A stretch of DNA of 64,000 nucleotides from Limnomonas spitsbergensis (Eukaryota; Chlorophyta; Chlorophyceae; Chlamydomonadales). The notes beneath the pieces were generated by a model. The model was not told where the DNA came from. It did not search any database and was given only the letters and a program-made list of their open reading frames with translations. The stretch lies in assembly GCA_037349105.1 (NCBI GenBank), contig JAYJMM010000063.1, forward strand, positions 868,001-932,000. Reading direction: 5' to 3'. A program made the translations under genes and the position numbers. This document shows, in pieces, positions 1 through 10,794 of the stretch (position 1 is the first letter of the stretch; each line of letters begins with the position of its first letter).

Positions 1-111
1 TGCCAATTGCTGCTTTGGCCATGCATCATCATGCGCATGGGGGTAGGTATCAGTGGCAGTCGCTGCGGCAAGCTGCGTGACCGCATACCGTTTTCTGCCC
101 TAACCATGCAG

Positions 112-3100
112 GATCATGCGATGGATGGTTCTTCACGGCACTGGGGAGAAGCAGATGCTGAATCTTGACAAGCGGCAGCTCATTCAGGCGAGCTGCATCC
201 CAGCATGGACAATTATCAAGTGCAACATTTCCCCCTGCATGTAAAGAAAGAACACCGCGGTACTTGCATGTGCTGTCCTTATCTTCATATGTCCCTGACA
301 TGGAAGAACAGCTCTGGGTAAATGTTAGAAGGTGCCTTGCTGGCCAGCTTGCTCAGCATGCCCAGATCCTGCACACACCCTATCACAGGGCTTAAACCTG
401 GACATCCCCATCCGAGACATGCGCCTCCTGGACTCACACATGTCACACTATGAGACCATCGGGCAGATCCTGACTCGAGAGAACTCCATCCTGTTCAGCA
501 TGGAGCATGTCAAGGGCATCATCATGGCCGACAAGGCGAGGCCCGGGAGAACCTGCTTGGGAGGAAACGCTTGTGAGGACATGCTTTCTTGAGGCCTCCA
601 ACATGCAGTGTTGATGTTTTCACGACTCAGCTACATGGCAGCCCCTGATGGCAGCTACTCCTTAGCTGCATGTCAGCTACGCGCCACCTTCATGCCAGAT
701 ACTTGCCAACTATGTGTCAGCTATGTGCTAGCTGTGTCAGCTTAAGTCAGTGACATGGCAGCTACAAGTCAGTTATATGGCAGCTACAAGTCAGCTACAA
801 GTCAGCTGCAAGTCAGTTAAATGTCAGGGACAAGTCAGTTACATGTCAGCTACACGTCAGGTACATGTCAGCTACATGTCAGGTACATGTCAGCTACAAG
901 TCAGGTACATGTTAGCTGTATTTCAGCTTTATTATGACATCTGGTCGGAGCCCAGGCTTTGCCAGCTATGCTGCTCAGCCTCGGGCCTGAGGCGGTGGCT
1001 CCCGCGCCCTGGCCAAGGTGGCTTCATAGCTGGAACGATGAGCACTGTCATGGCAGCATGCATGGAAGGGGCTTGGGTTTGAGTTCAGGTTTGAAAGATT
1101 GCAAGCTTTTCTGAAACAAATGTTGATTTCGTCCACTTTCGTGTGTGTCATGCAGCACGGATGCGTAGGATTCCGCCCTTGATTTGATGCGTTTTGATGT
1201 CGCGTCTCCTGCTGCATCGCGACAGGTCATCATTCCCATTGACAACGAGGACAAGAATGATGTCAAGGACAGGTTTATTATGTACCTCGAGCAGATGGTG
1301 CAGGTGAGGGACCTTACCGTGTTTAGGCTTCAGGGTTCAGGATTGAAGTTGTTTTGAGTTCAGGGTTCAGGATTCAGTGTTTTCCAGCAGATGGTGCAGG
1401 TGAGGGACTTAACGGAGTTCGGGATTTAGGTTTTAGGGTTCAGGGTGAAGAGTTCAGGGTCGAGGATGAACCTGTGTTTTGAGCTGGTGGTTCAGGTGTG
1501 GGTCCTCATTAGTTTTTAGAGTTCAGCGTTTGCGATCGTGGGTTTAGTTTCTTGTAGCAGATGGTGCAGGTGAGGGACCTCATCGGCCTCGTGGCTTTGC
1601 CATGTGAAAGGACTTGACCTTAGCCCTTAACCCTAAACCCCAAACTGCCGGGTTGAGGAGAGAAGGCAACCCTTTTAGATTCAACTCCTGAGCTATGTCC
1701 CGAATCTTGTCGTGTTCCTGCTCGGTGCCGCTGCATTTATGAGCTCGCTTCAGCTACCCGACCTAGGGCGGGCAGGGCTTGATGCTTGGGGCCACAGGCC
1801 AAATGCCGGTTTCGTCTCATTGGCCGGTTGGGTCCCAATTGGCCCTGTGGTGGCCGCCGGAGACCCACCAAAAGGTAGTGTAGCGCGCAGGGGAGGGGGG
1901 GCAACCAGCGGTTCTGGGGCGGAATTTATTTTCCAGAGCGCGTGTTTTGCATCCTTGAGCTAGCCCGAACGTTCATACAGAAAAAATCACGCCCCGTCAC
2001 CTCTGCTTGCCCCACCCCACCCCTGGTGGCGTGCACTTCAGCAAACACTGGTCATTAGTCATCCATCAGATGTGTCCCCCTCCTGCTGCTTGGGCCACTG
2101 GCCACTGGGGTCCCTGTCCGGGTGAGTCCCACGTGGCCTAGGTTTGGCGGCCTGGAGGCCTCCCTGAAGGCGGCATATTTCGGCAGTTTCAGCGTATCGC
2201 ACACCGCAATGCACTAAAACATACTCACATATACCACCGATAAATACATTAAAAACAACTAAAATACATTGTGTCCGTCTCAGGAGTACTCGACGCAGAT
2301 GCAGCAGCGTGCAGAAGCGGCGGAGCGGAGCACGGCAGCCGACTTGGACTTTCCGTACATCAGTCCTGCGGAGCAGTCGGGCAAGATGGCGTCTGCATTT
2401 GCGTTCGGCACCAGCGCCGGAGGCAACTTCCAGCATGATGATGAAGTGCTGCCCTTTGAGCTGCACGTGCTGGAGGTGGCACTGGGGGAGGTGTGTTGAG
2501 GGGGGGGGGGGGGAGCGGAAAGGGGGGAGAGAGAAGGAGGGAGGGCGGGAGCAGAAAGGGGGATGGGATGGGGGGAGGGGAGGAAGGGGGAAAGGGGGGG
2601 AGGGGGGGAGGGGGACAGGGGGGGGGCAGGGAGGGGTAGAAAGGGGGAAGGGGAAGGGAGGAGGGAAAAGGGGGAGGGGGGGAGCAGAAAGGGGGAGGGG
2701 GAAGGGGGGAAGGGGGGGGCAGGGAGGGGTAGAAAAGGGGAAGGGGAAGGGGGAAGGGGGATGGGGAAGCAGCCCAAGCAGGGGGGCTAGCCACACCTGG
2801 AGCCTCCGGCCAGAGGCCGGATTGCAGCTGACATGTAGCTAAATGACAAGCTTCTTCCTGTATCCTCTGGACCTGAATAATATATCCGCGTTTCTCCTCA
2901 ATGTGGGTTGCATGGTAGCCTCCCCAGTGCTACGGCCGATCATGTGGGGCTTCCTTAATCCCTCGGGTTTAGGGTTAAAGCCTAAAGCCTAAAGCCGTAA
3001 CCCTAAACTGGTGGGGCCTCCTTAATCCCTCGGCCACCACGGCTGTATTCTTTACTTATTCTTCGGGAGGATTGATCACGTCCAGCTTCTCCCCACTTTC

Positions 3101-6100
3101 CTCCTGCGTCCAGATCTGCAATCACCTGGCGCGTGAGGTGGACATGTTGCAGGCACAGGCGCAGCCAGCCCTGGACGATCTGACCAAGAACGCAGACCAG
3201 GTAGGGTAGAGGCTGCTCAGGACGGGACCAGGCCTCCAGGCCTCCTCTTCGCCGCAGCTGTCCATCTCGTTTCCAGGTAGGGCTGACGCTGCTTGGTGCA
3301 GTACCAGGTAGGATGCAAGGTGACGATCTGACCAAGAGCGCAAACCAGGAAGGGCTGATGCTGCTTGGGGCGGAACCAGGTATGACCTTTGAGTGACATA
3401 TAATGTAGAATGTATAATTTTCACCAAGAACGCGGACCAGGTAGGGCTGAGGCTGCTGGGGGCGGAAGCACATTCGGCACCAGGCCTCCTCTTCGCCGCT
3501 GCTCTGCCAATTGCATTTCCACTGGCCATTTGCAGGACCTCGCCCTGGCCTGCTGCTCACATCGCTACCACCTTGCCTGCCCTGCATGCGGTGGTGTATT
3601 TAAGATTATTCGTACCCTGAACCCTTGACCCTGAACTCTTTACCCTATTAGCCTCTGCTGACATGTCAGGGTTTCCCCCATATCCCTGCTTCCACACTTT
3701 TTATTTTGCTGTGACTTTACAAGGTGTGAAACCGACCGCCCAACCCTAGAAACCTGAGACGCTGACACAAAAAAAGAGCCGGGGTGCGCAAGGGGCCCTC
3801 GTCGACAACTGAGTTAAGGCGAGCAGGAACAGGAAAGGCACACGACCAACAAGCACTCACACGGCCGCAACAACTCGTGGAGCTTTACTGCACCTCCTTC
3901 AAGTACCTCATCCCCCATCTGATGCGTACAAAGTTCGATGAAGGTCTAAAAGAGAAACTGTTTACCCCGCCTCGACACCCCTCTAGCTAAAGCACACAAC
4001 CACCAGAATCCCACCCGAAAGCTGACGCAAACGTCTCCACCAAACCGAAAAAACGATACCCATCCCACAGAAGGAGACAACAGCTGACAAGGAGCCAGAA
4101 AGGGAGCTGTCTGGACACTGAGAGGGCAAAGGGCTGAGTAAAACCTTAAGGCATACCCCGCAAAGACACAACTCACAAACCAGCATCCAGCCACAAGGCC
4201 CTAACTACCCCCAGGCCCGCAGAACACGAAGCAAAACCGCAAACAGGACAAAGCACAGCCGAAACTAGGGACTAAGTCACAAAGGGGGCGAGGAAGGGGA
4301 CAGCGACCCAAAGGTTCACCCAATAGTGCAAGTTCAAAGCATGAAGGGATGCCTCCCGGGGAACAAACCGGCGCCACACTTACCTTGTCACTCTTATGCC
4401 GCCACACTTCCTTTGTCAAACATTTGATATCCACAAACTGCCACACTTACATTGACACACTTATGCGTCACACTTGTGTTGCCTTGCTCACGCCACCACA
4501 CTTCCGTAGCCACAATCACGCTGCCGAGCTTACACTGCCACATTACATAGCCACACTTACACTGCCACACTTCAAATATGTTACACTTCTTGCCCCACTT
4601 ATGCTGCCCCTCTTCCCTTACCCCCCTGGCCCCTGCCTGCCCTCCCAGCCTCAACTAGAGCGTGTGCGTCGCATCAAGACCGGCCTCCAACGCATGGTGG
4701 TGCGTACCAAGCTGGTGCGGGAGGTGCTGGAGAGGCTGATGGAGGATGATGATGACATGCTGCGGATGTGCCTGACACGCCAGGTGAGGTGCAGCAGGGG
4801 CGTGGGAGCAGGTGTAGCAGGAGATGTAACAGCTGGGAGCAGGTGTAGCAGGAGATGTAACAGCTGGGAGCAGTTGTAGCAGGAGATGTAACAGCTGGGA
4901 GCAGGAGGACAGGTGGGAGCATATGCAGCGGCAGGGGCAGGAAGAGGGGAAGCAGCAGGGATAGGAGGAGGGGTAGTGGGAGGCAGTAAGAAAAGGGGCG
5001 GGAGAGGCTGATGGAAGAGGAGGATGACAAGCTGCGGATGTGTCTCACGTGCCAGGCGAGGTGCAGTGGCAGGGGCAGGAAGAGGGGAAGCAGCAGGGAC
5101 AGGAGGTGTAGTGGGAGGGTGAAAGAGGAGGGGCGGGGGCTGATAGAGGAGGAGGATGACAAGCTGCGGATGTGTCTCATGCGCCAGGTGAGGGGCAGTG
5201 GCAGGGGCAGGAAGAGGGGAAGCAGCAGGGACAGGAGGTGTAGTGGGAGGGAGAAAGAGGAGGGGCGGGGGGCTGATAGAGGAGGAGGATGACAAGCTGC
5301 GGATGTGTCTCATGTGCCAGGTGAGGGGCAGTGGCAGGGGCAGGAAGAGGGGAAGCAGCAGGGACAGGAGGTGTAGTGGGAGGGAGAAAGAGGAGGGGCG
5401 GGGGGCTGATAGAGGAGGAGGATGACAAGCTGCGGATGTGTCTCATGCGCCAGGTGAGGGGCAGTGGCATGGGCAGGTAGAGGGGAAGCAGCAGGGACAG
5501 GAGGTGTAGTGGGAGGGAGAAAGAGGAGGGGCGGGGGGCTGATGGAGGAGGAGGATGCATTAGGCGGCGCAGACCTGCCTGCCCACTCGGTCTTGCTCAT
5601 CGGCCACTAGGGTGCATTGGACAAACGCGCGTGGGATGTGAGGTAGACGTGGCACAGACCGTCGGTGGTATATAGGTTCAAACGGTAGATTCCACACTGA
5701 ACATTTTTGTGAATCTAGTTTCATAGGCGTAAGGTGTCTACGTACCTGTCCACTCCGTATTTGGTATATGGTTTCAAATGCATGAGGCGCCGACCCCCGC
5801 CTGTCCACTCCGTCTTGCTCACAGGCCACCATCGTGCATCGACGGTCCCTGAGCCCCTCGGCCAGCATGGCGCGCGAGCACTCCCTGACGTCAAAGATTG
5901 CGGCGGGCCTCACGGCCCAGGCGACGCCCGTGCCCGTGCCCATGCCAGCCTCGTGGGGGGCGGACGCTCCCTTCCGGGCTCCTTCCCCTGCCTTGAGGCG
6001 GGACTTCCCGCATTCGCATTCGATGCGGAAGGACAGCCTGTTGGCGTCCAACATGAGACGGCAGGCCGCCATGTCCGGTGGGTGAGAGACCTGTAGGGCG

Positions 6101-9100
6101 GGGGAGCGACACGTGGGGCAACCTAGTGGCCCAAGTTTGGCATCAGGTCTGAGCCCCCGTATAAGATCTGAGCCCCCTTTTAGATCTGAGCCCCCGTATC
6201 AGATCTGAGCCCCCGTATCAGATGTGAGCCCCCGTATCAGATCTGAGCCCCCGTATCAGATATGAGCCCCCGTATCAGATCTGAGCCCCGGCATCAGATC
6301 TGAGCCCCCGTATCAGATCTGAACCCCTTTATCAGATCTGAACCCCGGCATCAGATTGGAGCCCCCGTATCAGATCTGAGCTCCCGCTTTAGATCCGAGC
6401 TCCCGTATCAGATCTGTGCCCCGGCATCAGATCTGAGCCCCCATTTCAGATCTGAGCCCTCGAATCAGGTCTGAGCCCTTGTATCAGGTCTGAGCACCCG
6501 TAACAGATCTGAGCCCCCGAATCAGATCTGAGCCCTGGCATCCAATCTGAGCCCCCGAATCAGATCTGAGCCCCCGAATCAGATCTGAGCCCCTGTATCA
6601 GATCTGAGCCCCGGCATCAGATGCGAGCTTCGATAAACCTTCCACCTGCAGCTCAAAACCCAACGGGACACTGGTGACAGTGCTGGTTGTGATGTCATGC
6701 TTAGGGCCTAGGGTCTAGGGTGCTCGTTGTAATATCACGTTAGGGGTTTGGGGGGGCAGGGTGCTCGTTATGATGTCATGATTAGGGGTTAGGGTTACGT
6801 TCCTTGTTATGTTATCATGGTTAGGGCTTTGGGTTTGAAGGGGTTAGGGTGCTGTTGCAATTACTTGTTTAGGGTTAAGGGGGGTTGAGGTGCTTGTTGT
6901 GATGTGATGTTTAGGGTTCGGGTGTAGGGGGGGGAGGGTGCTGTTTCTATTACTTGTTTAGGGTTTAGGGGGGTTAGGGTGCTGGTTTCGATTCCTTGTT
7001 TAGGTTTAAGCGGGGTCGGAGAGCTCGTTGTGATGTCATATTGATTGCATTTGCAGCTTGCCTTCCCCTCGAAATACACTGAGATCAAGAATGAGCTGCA
7101 GCAATACGTTCTGGAGGCGGAGAACCTGTTTGAGCCCCACTTTATTCTGGTGTTTTTAGCCCCTGTCAAAGCTCGGGTAAATTATGTAATTCATAGCCCC
7201 CCCCCCCCCCCCTTCTATTGTGCGTGCAGAGGACAATGAGGAGCTGCAGCGGAACATGATGGAGGTGGATAATCTGTTGAAATCGTACTTCATGCACATT
7301 TTCAGCCCCTGAATATGCCCGGATACAGTATGAACTTCTTGCCCCCCTCTTGTATTGTGCATGCAGAGGACAATGATGAGCTGCAGCAGAACATGATGGA
7401 GGTGGAGAACCTGTTGGAGTCCTACTTCATGCTGGTGGACTCGACGCACCAGAGCCTGGAGACCATTGGTGGGAAAGGAGGGTGTCAGACAGTGTCAAAC
7501 CCTTCACCCTTAAACCCTTAACCCTAAACCCTAGACCCCTAAACTATACCATAGGTGGGAAGGGTGTTGAAGGTAATGGCGCGGATGCGGCTTCGGTCCA
7601 GGCTGCGCTGTTTCCTTAACTCTCACGCCCCCCACGTGGCGTAGCTTTCTCTCTTCCTTTGGGGGGGGGACGTCAGGCAGTGTGTGTGTAGGGGGGGGGC
7701 AGCTGATCATCATTTCCCCCCTTTCTACGATTTGCGATTACTCCCTCCACCCGCGCATATCGATTTTTCCAAGGGGAGATGTCCGACAGTGTGTGGGGGG
7801 GGGCGGGGGGCAGCTGTTCATCCTTTTCCCCCTTTCTGCGATTTGCGCCTACACCCCCCCCCGAATAGCAATGTTTTCGAGGGGAGATGTCCAACAGTGT
7901 GTGTGTGAGGGTGGGAAGTAGCTGATCCGCTTGATTGGGCCAGGCTGTCTGTGTCCTTCTTCAACCTGCTTGGGCGGCTGTCTCGAGTGGGGGGATGTCC
8001 TTCTGGGGCGGACATCCTCCTGCTGGGCGGATGTCATTCCTCATCCTGCTGGGGCGGATGTCCTTCTTCTTCCTGCTGGGTAGGAGGCGGCTGTCTGGCC
8101 GTTGGGGGAGCTGATAGGCTGCCACGCTGACGAGCCTGCACTGTGTTAAGGTATCTAACGATTCGTACGCGGTGTGTGCCTAGTGTTAGTTTGAGTGAGG
8201 TTCTGGCCAGCTTTGGGGGAGCTGCCGGGCGGCCACCACCAGGCCAGTTGGGGCCAGACTGCGACCGGCCTGCAGCCAGTGGTCCATGGTAGGGGATTGC
8301 TGCGAACAGGTCCTCTCGGCAACAGGTCGTGCTGTCGCTGAAATGTTGGCAATGGCTTGTGCCACGCGTGCCCTCTCTTCCTCTGCACAGGCGAGTGGAT
8401 TTTGGATGACTCCAAAAGGACGTGATCAACATCTGGCTCAGGGGATCTAGCTGGTCTGCAGCCACACACAAAAAACAGCTTATCCCCCGTTGCGCCTGCA
8501 GCCGAGGGGATAAGCTTGTTCAGTAACATTCCGGCAGGCCGTTGGCCAGGGTGTGGTTGAAATGTAGCTGAAATGTGCGCCAAGTATAACCTGTGCCACG
8601 CGTGCCCTCTTCCAGCACAGGTAAATGGATTGTGGATGATATACCCAGGACCTCATCTACATCCGGCTTGATTGCAGCCAAAAGAAGCCCATCCCTCATC
8701 CCCCCATCCCCTGTGGCCTGCAGGGATTGCAGCTTGTTCAGTGCCATCCCAGCAGCCTGCGGAACGGTATGTAGCTGAAAAGGTAGCTGATGTGCACACT
8801 TAAGGTATACACATGTACCCTCCTCCTGCACAGGTGAGTACATCGATGACACGGAGGATCTGATCAACATCCAGCTGGACTACAGCCGGAACAAGCTGAT
8901 TCGCTTTGAGATCATGCTCACGACGGGGACCTTTTCGCTTGCGGTGTTCAGCGCGGTTTCGGGGATGCTCGGCGAGAACCTGTTGCTGCCTGAGATGATA
9001 CGGGAGGTGCGTGAGTGTGGCTGAATTGTGGCCATGATGTAGCTGAATTGTACTTAATGCTGTTTGAGATGATCAGAGAGGTGCGAGTGTAGCTGAATCA

Positions 9101-10265
9101 TAGCGATGATGTAGCTGAATTGTACTAAATACTGCCTGAGATGATCAGAGAGGTGTGTGGGGCAGTTTGTAGCTGAATTGTAGCCATGACGTAGCTGAAT
9201 TGTAGCTGATGTCGCACAAGATGACCAGAGAGGTGCGAGGGGCAGTGTTGTAGTTGAATTGTAGCCATGATGTAGCTGAATGGTAGCTGATGCCATGTGA
9301 GATGATCAGAGAGGTGCGAAAGGCAGCGTTGTAGCTTAATTAGTGCCATGATGTAGCTGTATTGTTATTACTGCTGCCTAAAACTACAAGTGAGTTGTGA
9401 GGGGCCATGTTTATTGCAGTGCTCACCCGGCCACCGGTAGGCCGATGGGTAGCCACCACTGGGTTGATGGGGATCAAGCCTTGACTGGACGGCCGATGGC
9501 CCAGGCAGCAGGGCTTGTTGCGCCAGGCCCCCATGTCCATGATGTAGTTGAACTACTTGAGCCGATCAGGCAGATGCCTGTCACCTCTCCGATCATCTCA
9601 GAAAGCATCAGCTTCACTTTGGCTGCCTAAGTGCAGCTGATGCTTTCTGAGATGATCAGAGAGGTGAGAGGCATCTGCGAGTGGGGAGAGGGTATGCATT
9701 TGTGCGGTGCAATGGTGCTATGCATTTGCGAACTGAAGTTTGATGCAATGATGCAGTTCATTGTTTGCTGATAGAGAGTCCATGTTGGCACTGGTTGCAC
9801 GTTCTTGTCAAACGTCCAAGGGTTCTGCAGTGCTCGGACCGGTTTGCGCCTTTGTGGGCACCGGTCTCATGCAATCAAGTGCTCGAAGCCCAACAAAATA
9901 CCAAATGTGATTGGTCGCCTGGCTTCTTAGGCCACGAAAGCCCACGATGCAATGCGATTGAGGAGTGTGTCTGCGAAGTTAGTGGCTTGCCTTCTTCCCT
10001 GTGTGCATGTCACATGCTCACCTCAGGCTTGTATCCCGCTCGCCGCCTCTCGCATATCCCCCCGCCCTAACCGGAATAGTTGGGCCGGCCGATGCAGCCG
10101 AGGTTTTTTAGCAGGGCCCAGAGGTGTGAGTGTGTGACACCATTGTGCTGCTTGCCTCTGCAGAAGGAATGGTACTTCGGAATCATCAACACTGGCGTCA
10201 TGCTGGTGTGTGGCATCACGTTTCTCGCCATCGTGCGAGTGCTGGCCATGAGGAAACTGATCTAG
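112..10265 (+). CDS. MRS2: MRS2/CorA-type magnesium transporter, ten visible exons, 5' end missing
   Basis: Exons read at 112-187, 389-535, 1226-1303, 2284-2490, 3114-3200, 4649-4783, 5825-6077, 7367-7468, 8834-9006 and 10164-10265 (stop TAG). All phases match and give 452 residues; the start codon lies upstream of the window. MRS2 family features appear in order: the IPIRDMRLLD block, FSMEHVKGII, LPFELHVLEVAL, the helical run around QPALDDLTKN, RVRRIKTGLQRMVVRTK followed by LMEDDDDMLRMCLT, VENLLESYFMLVD, then DDTEDLINIQLDYSRNKLI. TM1 is around FSLAVFSAVSGMLG and TM2 around INTGVMLVCGITFLAIVRVL. The family forms pentameric Mg2+ channels in mitochondrial, plastid or vacuolar membranes. The pore signature GMN, normally invariant, reads GEN here (8971-8979). 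Exon 7 encodes a longer, low-complexity insert before the long helix. The donors after exons 1 and 2 appear to be GC (CAG|GCGAGC, AAG|GCGAGG). The family assignment is firm; the first two donors are inferred. Confidence 0.9.
730..930. repeat. Short-period minisatellite in MRS2 intron 2
   Basis: Degenerate 10-12 bp units of the type CAGCTACATGT / CAGGTACATGT / CAGCTACAAGT repeat across the intron. The apparent + strand reading frame through it is an artefact of the repeat. Confidence 0.8.
1290..1582 (+). repeat. Three copies of the MRS2 exon-3 donor junction
   Basis: The true exon end and donor, GCAGATGGTGCAG|GTGAGG, at about 1291-1309 recur at about 1385-1410 and 1555-1580. Each copy keeps the AG|GTGAGG splice signal. 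They are separated by degenerate TTCAGGGTT telomere-like sequence. The first copy is taken as the real one because its upstream frame is open from a good acceptor. Confidence 0.8.
2495..2790 (+). repeat. 300-bp polypurine (GGGGA-rich) tract at the start of MRS2 intron 4
   Basis: An almost pure G/A strand begins within about 10 bases of the donor after exon 4 (GGGGGAG|GTGTGT). Proline-rich frames on the opposite strand are a consequence of its composition, not genes. Confidence 0.85.
3170..3460 (+). repeat. Copies of the MRS2 exon-5 donor junction
   Basis: The exon end GACCAAGAACGCAGACCAG|GTAGGG (to 3206) is echoed at about 3323-3360 (GACCAAGAGCGCAAACCAG) and 3423-3450 (CACCAAGAACGCGGACCAG, followed by GTAGGGCTGAGGCTGCTGG). 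Shorter pieces carrying CCAGGTAGG lie between them. Confidence 0.8.
4380..4600 (+). repeat. Degenerate CCACACTTACACTG-type repeat in MRS2 intron 5
   Basis: GCCACACTT(A/C)-type units recur about a dozen times at irregular spacing upstream of the acceptor of exon 6. The rest of intron 5 (3461-4379) shows no recognisable gene. Confidence 0.6.
4985..5560 (+). repeat. Five tandem partial copies of MRS2 exon 6 with its donor
   Basis: The exon 6 end (GAGAGGCTGATGGAGGATG ... CTGCGGATGTGCCTGACACGCCAG|GTGAGG, 4729-4790) recurs as units of roughly 125-140 bp starting near 5006, 5138, 5268 and 5407, with a truncated one near 5538. Units keep the reading GAGGATGACAAGCTGCGGATG and a CCAG|GTGAGG or CCAG|GCGAGG donor. 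No copy has a clear acceptor of its own, so they are unlikely to be used as cassette exons. Confidence 0.85.
5575..5850 (+). repeat. Duplicated acceptor and start of MRS2 exon 7
   Basis: Sequence around the real acceptor (CACTCCGTCTTGCTCACAG|GCCACCATCGTGCAT, about 5802-5838) has a degraded copy at about 5583-5618 (CACTCGGTCTTGCTCATCG). Flanking intron sequence (GGTATAT..GGTTTCAAA) is duplicated with it. The upstream copy has lost its AG. Confidence 0.7.
6141..6628 (+). repeat. ~19-bp AGATCTGAGCCCCCGTATC minisatellite, MRS2 intron 7
   Basis: About 25 tandem units of AGATCTGAGCCCCCGTATC with point variants; most units contain the palindrome AGATCT. It begins about 60 bases after the exon 7 donor. 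Intron sequence from 6629 to 7040 is dominated by degenerate TTAGGGTT-like tracts. Confidence 0.9.
7046..7320 (+). pseudogene. Two decayed copies of MRS2 exon 8 upstream of the real exon
   Basis: Copy 1 (7060-7155) reads NELQQYVLEAENLFEPHF. Copy 2 (about 7218-7312) has an intact acceptor (TGCAG|AGGACAATGAGG) and reads NMMEVDNLLKSYFMHIFSP, then a stop. Copy 2 is in the correct phase for splicing from exon 7 but has no donor before its stop, so inclusion would truncate the protein before the membrane segments. The real exon is 7367-7468. Confidence 0.75.
8385..8665 (+). repeat. Two degraded copies of the MRS2 exon 9 acceptor and exon start
   Basis: The real junction GCACAG|GTGAGTACATCGATGAC (8828-8850) is preceded by GCACAG|GCGAGTGGATTTTGGATGAC at about 8387 and GCACAG|GTAAATGGATTGTGGATGAT at about 8613. 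Both continue with recognisable but frame-broken versions of GATCTGATCAACATCCAG. Confidence 0.75.
9055..9680 (+). repeat. Repeated copies of the MRS2 exon 9 donor, ending in an inverted repeat
   Basis: The exon end GAGATGATACGGGAG|GTGCG (8992-9011) is echoed as GAGATGATCAGAGAGGTG near 9068, 9137, 9218, 9300 and 9645, spaced about 70-85 bases with GTAGCTGAATTGTAG filler. Near 9571-9610 the same sequence lies inverted, so 9571-9672 forms a long imperfect hairpin. Confidence 0.8.
10098..10140 (+). repeat. Partial foldback-family repeat next to the last MRS2 exon
   Basis: A copy of the AGCAGGGCCCAGAGGTGT arm of the dispersed foldback family (see 12907-13110), 25 bases upstream of the last acceptor. 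It probably supplies part of that intron's 3' end. Confidence 0.65.
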
Positions 10266-10794
10266 ATGGATGCCGGAGGAGTTGTGTGTGTTTATTACTC
10301 ATGTCTGTGCAGTTACACGTGTCCTACATGCATCCTGGCACAGGTCGATATCTCATGTGTGGCACATTGGCTTCCCAGAGCATATTGGCCTACAAGAGCA
10401 TATTAGCCTACCAGAGCATATACTAATGCCTGACCTGGTGTGTTGAGAAATCATCCCAGAGCATATTCTTCGCACCCTCTATCCATTTTTACATCGGATT
10501 TGTTTAGTCCTGGAAATAAGTTGGACATGCTTACCGCACTTGGAATAACTAGTGCAATAATGATGAACATTGATTGTGTAGGGGTGCTGAACCGTTGTTA
10601 GACTCGACATGTTTGGTGCGGAATCTTCGTCATGGGTTCGAGACTACGAGCTCCATGTGGCCAGGTTCAAACGGTGTACGGCACCAGTGCCGTATTCTTG
10701 AAGCCACGCTACTACGCTTCCTTCCCTTCTCGGCCAGATTTGGAAGTTTCAACATTCATTAAGGCATGTCCTCATCGCCGCATAGATACAGGTC

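Noticed and set aside
2059..2796. Proline-rich minus-strand frames over the polypurine tract
   Set aside because: They overlap MRS2 exon 4 on the other strand and derive from the G/A-only intron sequence.
4651..5313. Pro/Ser-rich minus-strand frames over the MRS2 exon 6 copies
   Set aside because: They are antisense shadows of the repeated exon fragment and its G-rich intron sequence.
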